Assembly: GCA_951799425.1 (NCBI GenBank)
Contig: OX637393.1
Coordinates: forward strand, 25,748,744 to 25,812,743
Source of the DNA: Ilex aquifolium
Taxonomy: Eukaryota; Streptophyta; Magnoliopsida; Aquifoliales; Aquifoliaceae
Length of the DNA stretch: 64,000 bases
Direction: 5' to 3'
Part shown: piece after piece, positions 11,095-22,748 of the stretch
Layout: every line of letters begins with the position of its first letter
How positions within the stretch are numbered: position 1 is the first letter of the stretch
The notes under the pieces: model-generated
The model's input: the letters and a program-made list of their open reading frames with translations, nothing else
The model's database searches: none
Told to the model about the DNA's origin: nothing
Position numbers and translations under genes: made by a program

Positions 11095-12638
11095 TGACTT
11101 GATCCGAAATGTGTACACCCAAGTATAGATTGTCAAGCTGTAGTTATAATCCAATTAAGTTCGGAGTCGAATCTACAGGGAACTACTGTTGGTGTTTTGA
11201 AGTAATTAGTGACAGAGACCAAAGTGACTGGAACCTTTAAGATTTGAAGTTATGATGATTATAGATTTTCCTGGACAGAATATAAGATTCCCTCAAATGA
11301 AAGAGTCACCCTTTAGCTTGAGGATCTGGACATGTAGTCAATCATCCGGTTGTTATATTTGTGCTCGACAACTCAATTAACCCCTATGTCAATAGAAATT
11401 TAATTGGAGGATAAAGATGGACTGCGAGAATTAAAAGTATGGCTCCGATGTCTTTGTAAAGATTTACAAGAATTGTTAGTGCCGAGACTCAACCCGTCTA
11501 CAAACAAGTAAGTAATTCTATAAATCATCCAGCAACTGTTTATATTATTCCATTCTTATTTAGAGCACAATAATAATGAAGATTGAAAATTTTTCATGAA
11601 GACCTAGCTTGAGTACTTGCAAAGAACCAATGAATCCTCCTATATCAAGAGTTAACTTGTCTTAGGAGAGACTCATGATTGTACAAAGTACCTCAGTTTT
11701 GCTAGATGCATTCAATCATTCAATAAGCAATCAAAAGATAAAATGTTAAGCATAAATAAAATGCACAAATATAACTTTTGAATAATTTATACATGTTCAT
11801 CACCTCTTACTAAAGAGTGAATGAGAAACTACTCACTCTTCATGGCTTTGGGAAAGCTAGAAAAGTGAGTGATCCTCATCCCTCCAAGTAGAGGAATTAC
11901 AAAATAACATACACTACACAGTAAGCGTATCTTCGACAAAGAATGAGTAAACACCACCCACCTTTCAAGGCTTCAAGAGAGTAGAAAGGTGAGAGAGATT
12001 CACTCCTCTAGGTGAAGAAAGAAGCTTTTACAATGGAAGCTAATGAAACTAATAATGAAATAGAAGAAAGCTAGTTACTTTTTGGAGATTTTTTCCACTT
12101 CCCAAGAGATGATCTTTAACAAGTTCCAAGGGAAGGTATTTATAGTCAATAGAGGGGGTAAAAGAACAGACCTAAGTGCTTAAAGTCCAAGTGAATGCCA
12201 CAAAATCCGGATGGAAATCTAATCTTCTTGCAGCCTGTCTAGGGTTTACGTTCGAACGCCAACATCGTTCGAAATTGGAAGCATTTCTTCTTTGACGAGC
12301 GTTCGAACGCTGTTGGAGTTTGAACGTGGTACTCATGTAGCTTTTGTCCTCCACAGTATCTAGTTGCAACAAGCCTCGTGTCATCACCTTAGTAATCTCC
12401 TGGAGGTCCTCAATTATTTTAAGATGGCGTTCGAACATGGACTGGCGTTCAAATGTGGTGCTTTGTTCCCTTTTTCTTTCATTCTCTTCTAGAACACGTG
12501 TGTGTTGCTTGAAAGTTTGATGTTGTCGACTTTAGGCCCTTGTAAAAAATTTCCTCTGAAATGTTATCATTTAAATTCCATCAAAGCATAATTAATCTTA
12601 TAAAAACATAGTAAGATGTTAATTTAAACTATGCATCA
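11095..12638 (-). repeat. 3' LTR of the - strand Athila element (family B, copy 2)
   Basis: On the - strand it runs from TGATGCATAG (12638) to GGATCAAGTCA (11095), 1544 bp. U3 holds CGTTCGAACG-type palindromes (about 12248-12435, some decayed). The TATA box is near 12138-12146, and R/U5 carries GACGGGTTGAGTCTCGGCAC near 11480-11500. The polypurine tract abuts its left end on the - strand. Confidence 0.85.
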
Positions 12639-12651
12639 CACCCCCCAACTT
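12639..12651 (-). other. Polypurine tract of the - strand Athila element
   Basis: AAGTTGGGGGGTG on the - strand lies immediately before the LTR. The same 13-mer precedes the 3' LTR of the non-autonomous element at 60505-60517. Confidence 0.8.
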
Positions 12652-14459
12652 GCATATTGCTAGTCCCTAGTAATACAAAATATCCAAATAAAAATATATT
12701 TACAATGCCATTTTCGTAGGTCACCCGGTTGCATTTAGCATATGCAACAAGCCGTTAAACCCCTAGGTTTCCCTAGTGGATGAGTGTTGTCTCGTAAGGG
12801 TTTCCAGTGAAGCTACCCATAAACTCCAGTTGACAGATGTGTGTATGTAAGATTTCTTGTCAAAATGAGTTAGCACCATGATCGTTAAGACATCCATCCC
12901 TTAATTTCGAATTGTTTCCCAAACACTTCTCTGTCATAAGTACGTACTCTGGGCAAAAATAAACACTTGTTACATTGGCATTTGAAATTCTCTATGTGAT
13001 AAGAATAATCAATCTAGTGACAAGAATTATTATATAACAAACATTCTTCTTTACAACCTTTCATGTGTAGCTTTGATTTCACAAACCTTTCTTAGAATGA
13101 CCTCAGCAAAAATTCCCTTCGACTATAGTGACTTTCTCTCAAAGAGACATGTGATCAGAAAAATGTCAATTGCAAATTTCATGCACAAAAAAATACGGGA
13201 GTGAAGTCTTAGGAAAATAGACTAATCATGCTTGGCATAATCTCATGGAGGAATATTGATACAAATAAAGTAACACTATTAACATACCCCAAATTTTGAT
13301 TGACTTCTTCCACATGCATCAGACCCGAGATCTTTTTTCAGGTTATAATGTGGCCAGGGGCAAGTGGTGCAGGAAATGACAGATGAGAAGAGTTCAAAAT
13401 GGGTTATCCAATTCATAATTCTGCATGTTTTCTCCTTCTCCTTTTCATTTTGTCTTTGAGAAACTCATTTGTGCTTCTCTCTTTTTTTTTCTCTTTTCAT
13501 TTCATTCCCTTTTTCTTTCAAATCACAATTCTTTGGCTAGATTGACTTCTTTTGTATTTTCTTTCTTTCTTTCTTTTCTCATCTCCTTCTACCCTTTTGT
13601 TTGCCCTCTTTTTTTCCCTTTTCTTCTCTTTTTTCATATCCAGAAAGTCTGCTTTTTAGCAAATGTGCAGGAAAATTTGATAACCCGGGTAGGGATTCAG
13701 ATTTTTTTTTTTGGCTTGGTCAAAGACATGGTTGTACCGAAAAGAATTATCATTTTAAGGCTCAATCATGGCTGACAAGAGATTATGTATCAACAGAAAT
13801 GGATAAAGCTCAAAGAAATTCAAAAATTGCCTAAAATCCTTTCTCAGGCATGTGCACATGTATTTGTCGTGTGAACAAATTCTTTGTGGGATACATCTAT
13901 ATACTACTTTATTTGTATCAATCAAAAACCATCTTAATGAGATTACTCAAGGATAGAAAGTGAAAAACCTTACTTGAGCAAGTGTTGATTTTCTCTCAAA
14001 AGTATCGCAAGGTTCAAAAGCTTACCACGGGATTCTTCGTTATCTCCACTGATTATGTCAAGTTTTCAAAAAATGTCGGTTATATCCCGATTCCATTTTC
14101 AAGCCTGGTTATTCTGCACTTTCTTAAGAATAACAAATACCAATGGTCATTTGATATTTAAGCATAGAAAATACCATTTTTCAAGGAAATGAGTTTTTTT
14201 TTTTTTCAATTTGGACTTGTTAGATTGGGTGTCAAAACAATCCCATGCTTAGTCACTTTAGCAAATAATCTTAATATTGACATCAGTCCCATCGATCAAT
14301 AACAAATAACAATGGAGTGCTGAAATCTAACATAAGCAAATGTAATAAAGCTAACATCATTCATTTCAAAACATCTCATAGTTCAAAACAAAAATACTTA
14401 AATCATCCAAAACAAACAAAACACATATTAAACCAAAAGAACGGAAATCCATCGCAATC
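12652..14459 (-). other. Untranslated 3' region of the Athila element, with purine-rich tract
   Basis: There is no credible gene here. On the - strand the part next to the polypurine tract (about 12652-12835) matches the 3' region of the element ending at 60517, including the word CTAGGGGTTTAA and a run around GCTTGTTGCAT. At about 13427-13636 there is a long pyrimidine-rich run (purine-rich on the element's own strand). The Phe/Ser-rich reading frames across it are low-complexity translations. Confidence 0.6.
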
Positions 14460-15492
14460 GCTCGCCACTCAAGTGCCCGAAAGTCCAGCAGCTCCACCAC
14501 CCATATGACGGAGAATCTCATCTAGCTTTGCGTTGATGCCAAGCATGATCTCTCGTAAAGTCCTGTGATCGCTCATCTCAGCATGGGCCCGCTTTGCCTC
14601 TCTCTCCTCCTCAGCATCCAAGACATCTTGGACTCCTCGGTGCCCTGTCCTGGTGGCACGTCTTGCCCCGCTGCTGGTACCCCGTTGTGACCTTGACTCC
14701 TCCTAAATGACACTTTATTCAAAAATCCCATAGGCTTGAGCACTTCCATCTTCGATCTGATCTTCACTCCCCAGTCAATGCATATCTCCATCACTAGTGT
14801 TCCGAAGGGGAGTAAGTTCCTCTTAGACAAGATCAAAGAGGGAAAGTCAATGCTTTGGTTCTTCCCTATCACGTATAACAGTCAAGCCATGTCGGGGAGG
14901 ATCTCATTCTTCCACCCAATGGGAGTAAAGTTGGAAACGGCAATCAAGTTGAGCATTTTATACTTGTCTGTCACCTCTCCTTGCTTAAGGAATCGTCTAC
15001 CTCCCCATCTAAAGGTCATCAATCCCATCAACTCAACCCCCACCACATCCAAGTCCGCGTCTTTCCTCGGAGGGTAGTTAGGCCTTGGTACCCGTGGTAC
15101 TGGCCTCAACTCCAAGATAACCTCCTCATCCACACTGATGTGAGTCCCCCTTAAATATGTTTTTATCGCTCCGTTCACTACCTCGGCGTTGGAGTCAAAT
15201 TCTCTCACAACCTCCTTCACCGCCTCACCTCCATTTCTAAAATAACTCTCCCAACCTCTCCCTTCCATATTCACCAAAATCAAACAACTCAATAGTCCTT
15301 TCACAAACAATAGGTTGATTTTGGAAAAAAAAATTCATACCTATCGGCCTTAAGGGCATTGGGGAAGCGAGTGCGATCATATCTACGAACCAATGGTGGC
15401 CTTCCATCCCTCTCCTCGATGACCTCCTCCACAAAGTTTGGCTCTTCATTGGCCACCTTTCGTCTAGCAGGCATTTTCATCATTGGAGACAT
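14460..15492 (-). pseudogene. Accessory 3' ORF of the Athila element
   Basis: On the - strand, downstream of integrase, are neighbouring open stretches beginning at the ATG at 15492 (MSPMMKMPARRKVANEEPNF). They contain GWESYFRNGGEAVKEVVREF, LMGLMTFRWGGRRFL, and later FPSLILSKRNLLPFGTLVME. The layout (basic start, a GWE...VREF block, a PSLI..L block, Gln/Gly-rich tail) recalls the family often labelled 'putative plant transposon protein'. I name it only by resemblance. Its place, between pol and the 3' LTR, is where Athila elements carry an extra ORF that some authors call env-like. No signal peptide or membrane segment is obvious. It is broken a small number of times. A TATA box lies about 210 bp upstream. 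Confidence 0.55.
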
Positions 15493-15697
15493 TTTCAGAT
15501 TTTAGGGGTTTAGAGGAAGAACAAGCTTGAAATTCTTTGGTTAAAAGTGAGTAATGAGATGGAAAAGGGGTTTGGGTGTTTGATTTTGGATCAAAAATGA
15601 GAGGGAATGAGTTTGGGGAGCTTAGGTATTGGAAAGGGCAAGCTAGGGTTTGGGACTTGAAAGGTTTTGGGCATTTTTGAACTGGAGAAGACGAACC

Positions 15698-16017
15698 AGG
15701 TATTTATACCCAGGCAGCCAACGTTCGAACGTGAATGGCGTTCGAACGGTGATAGAAGAAATTTTAAAAGAAAGTTCGAATGTGGAACTGGCGTTCGAAC
15801 TAAGGTTGCTCCCAGTACTTTGGTTTTCTGTAGAGATCAAAAAGTATTTTAAGCTCCTCTAGTTCGAACATGAAATGGCATTCGAACATGGATTCTAAGT
15901 TCAAACAGCCATCTGGCGTTTGAACTAAGGCTGCTTCCAGTACTTTGGTGTTTCTGCAAAAATCAACATGTACTGTAAGTTTCTCTCGTTCGAACGCGAA
16001 TTGGCGTTCGAACGCCA
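15698..16017 (-). promoter_or_regulatory. Internal palindrome cluster and TATA box upstream of the accessory ORF
   Basis: On the - strand, CGTTCGAACG palindromes occur at 16005-16014, 15987-15996, 15739-15748 and 15722-15731, with several decayed copies between. They are followed by a TATA box, GGTATAAATACC (15700-15711), and then, after about 210 bp, by the ATG at 15492. The same layout (palindromes, then TATA) forms the U3 of this element's own LTR. An internal promoter is inferred, not shown. Confidence 0.5.
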
Positions 16018-16339
16018 AATAAAAATAAAACTTATATATATATACATACACATTTCTATACACAAAAATTGAAAGAAGACTAAATGCATAAATAGGGCTT
16101 GGAAAAAAAAAATGGCGTCTCAGGATAAATCCCTACCCACGCTACAATTTCGTTGGTATTTTAGGACATTTCTTACTCGACCCACATATTTATTTCAACA
16201 AAAAGACTTTGTACATCTAACAAAAGAGGATATTCACATCTTTACAAAAAGGAGTTCGAACCATTGACCTTCATTCCAAAAACATGTTTTTCCTACAACT
16301 TTGTTAAGAAAAATTATAATCCGAGTCTTGTCTTGTCAC

Positions 16340-16740
16340 CTTGTCATTTGAAAAATTAGTGACTCTTTCAATTTCTTGTCGCACATAATGTGTAACTACA
16401 GGACTGGTATAGTATGGCGTCTCAGAAAAAACCTTACTCTACCTATACACTATCCAGTTTAACCAATCAAGTGCGTGACCAGAAATTGGTTCAAAACATT
16501 GATTGTATTCCTTCATGTGATAGATCCTGCCACATTGTTTACATGCACCAAGTCGTTTGGCACGACGAAGTTTAGCAAAAGTGCTTCTTCCACACAGTGG
16601 CTTCGCTTGCTCTTCTCGGATTTCAATTTTTCTCACCAATCTTACTTTTTTCATTATTGCAGAATGTACATTAGATGGAAATGTGCGTAAGACGCCTAAA
16701 TTGAACCAAAAGATCTTATCATCCATGTTTGCAAAGCTTA
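16340..16740 (-). pseudogene. Small cysteine-containing ORF downstream of Athila pol
   Basis: On the - strand this stretch includes PLCGRSTFAKLRRAKRLGAC, the word CKQCGRIYHMKEYNQC, and PISGHALDWLNWI. A related stretch follows pol in the + strand Athila (about 52100-52473: CGRLMHM and PISGRALNRLDWI). In both elements it lies after a stem-loop plus G-rich tract. The CxxC...C spacing could bind a metal, but this is not a canonical zinc knuckle. The function is unknown. Confidence 0.5.
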
Positions 16741-16940
16741 AGACACCCTATTTGGGTCTTTAACGTCTGCCAGTTAGAAAGACGATTGAAGCTGCCTCTA
16801 AAGACATGATCATTTTTTTAAATACTATGAAGACTGTATAAATACGAAATATGATCAAGAAAAAATTTTAAAAGCACAAAATTGTGTAAATACGAACTTG
16901 TAAATACAAATTGTATTTCTCACACCCCAACCTATACTGA

Positions 16941-16956
16941 ACATTGTCCTCAATGT
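16941..16956 (-). other. Stem-loop past the end of Athila pol
   Basis: ACATTG-AGGA-CAATGT on the - strand forms a 6-bp stem with a 4-base loop. Flanking bases extend it to about 10 bp with one bulge. A G-rich tract (GGTTGGGGTGTG) follows at 16921-16932. The same arrangement occurs at 51930-51967 and 58789-58824. Confidence 0.6.
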
Positions 16957-17133
16957 TTCAGATTTACCAATATATGCAAAGTGGTTTTAGGGTTGAGAGA
17001 GATTTGTTAATCTGTAGAAGCCCTACAAACAAGATACACATTTAATCAACTTTACAAAAATCAAGGTTGCGATTAACATGGAAACCCTTATGCGTAAGTG
17101 CAAAAAGAAGAAGGAAACCCATGATTAAATGTT

Positions 17134-18870
17134 TGACTTATTCCGTCAACCCTAATCTCCAACCATGATTTCGGTTGTGTGTATGTGGCTTATACAATTA
17201 GGTGAATGTCACTCTCCCTCGGATATCATGCAAGAAATGGGGTGAACGTGTGTGTGGATGAAAATATGTGTGTGTGTACAAAAGTACTACCCAAGCGTAG
17301 AGAGACCTTCGAGTGTCGTGTTTTACTTGGAATAGGTATTCCAAGGTCGTCTCCTCAGGGAAGGAAGGTGAATTGTGTGAAGGTGATTTGGTAAAAATGA
17401 AAAATGTAAAAATCAATGTGAATTGGTGTTTTGGTGAGTGAAGATTGGTTGTAGAAATGCAATAAAAACAAGGTTGGCTAATCCGAAAAGATCATTCCAA
17501 TGGGAATGCCAAATTGACTCAATTCATTCAACCAATGGTGCCTAGGTGCTTGATTGATTCATAGGAAGTGAGGGACTAATGTGGAATGTAGGCTCAAGTA
17601 TACCCCGTGACAAGTCTATGGTGTATCAAGAGCTCACAACCACGTCTGCACTCAACCTAGTCAAACAAATCACTTTACACTACGAGGTAGAATGGAGAAT
17701 AGTTGATTTAGTATACCCAAGAGGAAGTTCCCCTTGGATTAGCCAACATAAAGCTTAACTACTCATGGTTGAAGTAAAAGCATTCATGATGTAGAGAGAC
17801 ATGTAGAAGAAATGGAAATGAAAATGAGTTGAGAATGAAACTTAGAACATATATTAAAGCTAGGAAGAAGTAAACTACAAAGAGAAATTCATTTCATACC
17901 AAAATGGAGAAGTTGCAGAGCATACCCAACATAAAATGTAAGAGTGCAAGAACAATAGATTAAACTAGATTACACTTGTAATAAGGAGATTACAATGCAA
18001 GAAACAAAGATTAACAGAGTCTTATAGTTTGTTACAAGTGAAATGGGTGAAGAAATTACAAAAATCTAAGCTTTCTCTCTCTAAAACCATGTCTTCTACC
18101 TTGGGTGCTTCTCTCTCTAAAAGTGTTGAACTATCGTGTGTAGTTGGTAGTGCTCTCTTCCATTTTTGTCCATCAAAGTTATATGGTCTGTGTGCTGCAA
18201 AGTTTCTATCATTGGAAAAGGTTTGGACACCTACACAAGCAAGGTGCAGACATGCCTGCACTCCCCCTTGTCCTTGACCAACTTCCCTCTTTCTCTCTCT
18301 TCTTCCTCCATGTTTTTTCTTCCAAATTTAGACTCTTGTGTAAGAATGGCATGTTTGCAGGTAGAACATGTCAGGGTAGGTGTGGGAGAAGTGTAGGTGG
18401 GCCCCCCAAGCAGTTGGAGTTGAGTTGCAGGTTGTTTGACATTTCTGGGCAAAACCTTCCGAAAGTTTTAGGCAAGAACAGGAAAAACAGCAGTCCAGTG
18501 TCTCAAACCTTCCGGAAGGTCGATGAAAACCTTCCGCAAGGTTTATTGCAGTAGGCAAAACCTTCCGGAAGGTCTTGAGGTAGAACCAACTCCAGAGGTT
18601 AAACCTTCTGGAAGGTTTTCTTCCAACTTGCTTTTTCTTGATTTCTTCACCTTCCAAGCCTCCCGTTAAACCACCCGCTCATCTCCATTGATTTTAAGCA
18701 CTACGATGGGGGCTTAACTCAAGCCATATTCAACTCATTACCTACAATCACATCTTAACGTCATTAATTGTTTGATTCGTCGCATTTCTCCCCAATTTCA
18801 CAACAAAAACAAGTATAAAAGGGTATAAAAGGCATACATGATATGCAATATTCTGCGCTAATAAGTAAAT
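17134..18870 (-). repeat. LTR related to that of the knuckle-only element (family C, copy 2)
   Basis: On the - strand it starts near 18865 (GCGCAGAATATTGCATATC, like the start of the LTR at 55490) and ends near 17134. It contains the block CCCTGAGGAGACGACCTTGG, as in the LTRs at 55490 and 60518, and the end region GGGAGAGTGACA. Its U3 has a cluster of AACCTTCCGGAAGGTT palindromes (18452-18618). There is no internal region next to it, so it is a solo LTR or fragment. I found no convincing target duplication. Confidence 0.6.
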
Positions 18871-19092
18871 ACATAACTAAAATACAAAACATAAAACAAA
18901 TGATGGTATATGTGGAGTGTGTAGCCATGGAGTTTGCAAGGAGTGAATCGTCACAGAGAAAGGGGAAAAAAAAGCAGAGTGGCGGAGTGGGAAAAGGATT
19001 AGGGTTTGGAGGCCTTATAAAGGCGTTCGTTCGGGTAGGGTTGGGTTAAAATTTTTTATGACCCGACCCTTTTCCGTGTCGGCAACCCTGAA
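18871..19092. other. Short unassigned stretch
   Basis: It holds an A-rich run, the word GGGTAGGGTTGGGTT and a nearby ACCCGACCC, which could be the remains of a small inverted-repeat element. I see no gene. The Athila pol end resumes at about 19093. Confidence 0.35.
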
Positions 19093-20687
19093 TTTATTCA
19101 GAATATTCTGGATCCATTAAAACAATTGATTCCACATCTTTAACAAACTCTTCATAAAATGGTTTTAGAAGTTGACCATTAACAGTAAAAACATTACCAT
19201 TTGATGGATTCTCTACCTCCACTACTCTATTTCCAAAAACTCACCTTACAATGTAAGGCCCAGTCCACCTTGACCTCAACTTACTAGGAAACAGGTAGAG
19301 CTTTGAATTGAATAGGAGGACTTTCTGGGAAGGAGCAAATGATTTTCTCATTATGTTTTTGTCATGAAAAATTTTCATTCTTTCTTTTTCAATTTTAGCA
19401 TTGTCATACGCCTCATTCCTCAATTTTTCCAACTCATTGATATGAAATTTTCTTGATATTCCTGCCATGTCCAAGTCAAAATTCATGGTTTTCATGGCCC
19501 AGTATGCTCTGTATTCCAATTCAATAGGTAGGTGACAAGGCTTTCCATAAACTAATCGATAAGGAGACATACTCAAAATTGTTTTAAAGACAGTGTGATA
19601 TGCCCAGAGTGCATCAGTTAGTCGTAATGACCAATCTTTGCGGTCTGGGATTACCATTTTTTTTAAAATCATTTTTATCTCCCGATTAGCCAATTCAACC
19701 TGTCCACTAGTCTGTGGATGATAAGGGGTTGCAACTTTATGAGAAATTAAATATTTTTTCATCATATTACAAAAAGGACGATTGCAAAAATGAGCACCCC
19801 CATCACTTATAATGGATTTAGGAATTCCAAACCTGGACAAGATGTTTTCTTTTAAAAATTTGATCATTGTTTGGTGATCATTATTTCAGCATGGAATTGT
19901 TTCAACCCATTTGGACACATAATCAACGGCCACTAAGATATATAGATAGCCAAAGGAAGGGGGAAATGGTCCCATGAAATCGATGTCCCAACAATCAAAA
20001 ACTTCAATTACTAGTATGAGGTTCAAGGGCATCATGTTTCTTTTAAAAATGCTCCCCAACCTTTGACACCTATCACATGTTAGACAGAACGCATGAACAT
20101 CTTTAAAAAGTGTGGGTCAATAAAATCCACACTGCAAGATTTTTGCACCAATTTTTTTTGGACGAAAAATGGCCACTACATGCTTCAGAATGACAAAAAT
20201 AAATTACCCGTATGATTTCTTGATTGGGGATACAAAGTCTTATGATTTGATCCTTATAGTATTTAAACACGTATGGATCCTCCCAAAAGAAATTACGAGC
20301 TTCCCTTAAAAATTTCTTTTTGTCCATCATGGTAAAGGAAGGGGAAAACGTACCAGTGGCAAGGAAGTTAGCAATATCAGTATACCATGGTGTTTCCACG
20401 ATTGTGAACAATTGTTCATCGGGGAAATTTTCATTGATTGGTAGTCTGTCCTCATGAAATTCATATGTTAGCCTGGATAAATGATCTGCCACTACATTTT
20501 TGACCCATTTTTCGTCCTTGATGATTAGGTCAAATTCTTGCAATAAGAGAATCCATCTCAAAAGTTTTGGCTTAGCATCTTTCTTTGTAAGCAAGAAATT
20601 CAATGCTACATGATCAGTAAACACAATGACAGATGAACCAACAAGGTAGGAATGAAATTTCTCTGGAGCAAAAATCACAGTAAGCAA
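19093..20687 (-). pseudogene. Athila RNase H tail and integrase region (- strand)
   Basis: Parts on the - strand: RNase H block FHSYLVGSSVIVFTDHVALN and LLTKKDAKPKLLRWILLLQE (near 20660-20530), a tether with VVADHLSRL, an HHCC section (CHSEACSGHF near 20175), integrase core words [17 protein letters not shown] (near 19820), [18 protein letters not shown] (near 19720) and a C-terminal part with [11 protein letters not shown] (near 19265). The final residues (LMDPEYSE, near 19110) match the end of pol in the + strand Athila (LMEPEYVP, near 51770). It is broken. Confidence 0.78.
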
Positions 20688-20947
20688 TTTTTTTTTTCAG
20701 TTGTGGAATAATTCATTTGAGCATCATTCAGAGTTTTGCTTGCATAATAGATCACATAATTTTTTTTATCCTTCCTTTGATCCAATACTACTCCCACAAC
20801 ATATTGCATCACACATCAATTCAAATGGCAGAGTCCAGTCAGGAGGTTGCATTAATGGAGCAGAAATTAACATTCCTTTAAGCTTATCAAAAGCTTGTTG
20901 GCATGCTTCATTCCATAAAAAGGTTACATCCTGATTTAAGAGATGAC

Positions 20948-22743
20948 CGATTAATTGTTAAAATTAGAATACTACTGTGCCTTTTTGTGACTAATTATAC
21001 TTTGATGGAGTTTAAATGATGACATTTCAGGACATAAATTGTACAAAGGTCCAAGGGCAATGAATATCAAACTTTCGTGCAAAACTAGCATGTTCTGGAG
21101 CAAAATTGAAGAAGCTTGGACCAAGGCAAGAACGTTCGAACGCCAATCCACATTCGAACATTCCCTTGAATTATTGAAGATCAGACTGCTGAAGTGCTTA
21201 TGCATGGCGTGTTGCAGCAAAGAAGGAAAACACAGAAGTACTTGAGTACAACGCTCAAACGCCAATCCACGTTTGAACGTTGTCCTGCACTATTGAGGAC
21301 CAGGATGATGAGTGCAAGGGCAGTGGTTCATGGTGTATGGAAGTAGCTCTCACAGAAGAACAAAAGCCACTTGAGTGGGAGATTCAAACTACATTTGACG
21401 TTTGAACGCCATCAATCAAAGACAGTGAACACCGTTTGAACGCTAGACAACGTTCGAACGTTGTCCCCAGATAGGCTGCAGAGTGGATGGCTTTCAGTGG
21501 ACTTTGAAGGCCTTACACTATTTTTGCACACTCCCATTGTCCCCTCCTCCTTGCCTATAAATACTCCCATTGTGGGAGCTTCAAGGGAGATTGGACTTAC
21601 ACTAGACCAATATTTCCTAGTTAGTTATAGAATTAGATTTAGACTAGATTTACATTCACTTGTCTAGAGGAGGATATATCATCTTTTGGTTGCGGTGGAA
21701 ACCCTCAAAAAGTGACTAGCTTTCTTCTACTTTCATTATTAGTTTTATTTGCTCCCATTGCTTGAGCTTCCTTCGTCCCTTAGAGGAGTGAAACTCTTCC
21801 ACTTTTCTAGAGCTTTGCCAAAGCCGTGAAGGGTGGAACGTGATTCACTCATTCTTCGTCGAAGATTGGCTCCTTGTGTAGTGTGTTTTATCTTGCAACT
21901 CCTCTACTTAGAGGGATGAGCATCACTCACTTTTCTAGCTTTACCAAAGCCATGAAGAGTGATTAGTTTCTCATTTACTCTTTAGTGAGAGGTGATGGCC
22001 ATGTATAAATCATCCAAAAGTTATATTTGTGCATTTCGTTTATGATTAATGCTTTATTTTTCGCTTGTTTATTGAATAATTGAACGCATCTAGCAAAGTT
22101 AAGGTACTTTGTATAACCGTGAGCACTTTCTATGACACAGATAACTCTTGCATAGAAAGACTCATTGGTTCAAGGCAAGTACCCCGACTAGATCTTCATG
22201 ACTACCCTTCAATCTTCACCATTATTGTGCTTCATTTAAATAATGGAAATGGAAAACTAATGCGCTGGTTGGATGCCTTGTAGAGACACTTGCTTGTTTG
22301 TAGACGGGTTGAGTCTCGGCACAGACAATTCTTGTAAACTTCTACAAAGGCATCAGAATCATGCTATTAATTCTCACAATCCAGCTTTATCTTCCGATTA
22401 ACTTCTTGTTGACATGGTGGTTAATTGAGTTCCCAAGCACAAGTATAATAAATTGGATGGTTAACTACATGTCCAGATCTTCGAGCTAAAGGGTGACTGT
22501 TACATTTGAGGACTTAGTATATTTTGTCTAGAAAATCCCCTTGGAAAGAATTTTATATTCTGTCCAGAAAAATCCCTGAAGAACACAACTTTAAATCTCA
22601 AGGATTCCAGTCACGGTGGTCTCCATCACTGCTTACTTCTAAACACCAACATTAGTTCCCTGTGGATTCGACTCCGGACTTAACCGGATTATTACTATAA
22701 CTTGACCACCTGCACTTAGGTGTACACATTTCGGATCAAGTCA
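20948..22743 (+). repeat. Solo LTR, family B, copy 3
   Basis: An Athila-type LTR in + orientation is flanked by the duplication ATGAC (20943-20947 and 22744-22748), 1796 bp. U3 holds CGTTCGAACG-type palindromes at about 21130-21460. The TATA box CCTATAAATACTC lies at about 21554-21566, and GACGGGTTGAGTCTCGGCAC near 22303. It ends GGATCAAGTCA. There is no internal region, so it is a solo LTR. It separates RT from RNase H in the - strand Athila and is the same family as that host element, in opposite orientation. Confidence 0.88.
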
Positions 22744-22748
22744 ATGAC

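Noticed and set aside
13425-13775. Phe/Ser-rich ORF of 116 residues as a membrane protein gene
   Set aside because: It is a translation of a pyrimidine-rich tract in an untranslated part of the Athila element.
17129-18875. Target duplication around the family C LTR in the - strand Athila
   Set aside because: Candidate 5-mers at the two ends (ATGTT and GTAAA) do not match, so solo-LTR status is left open.
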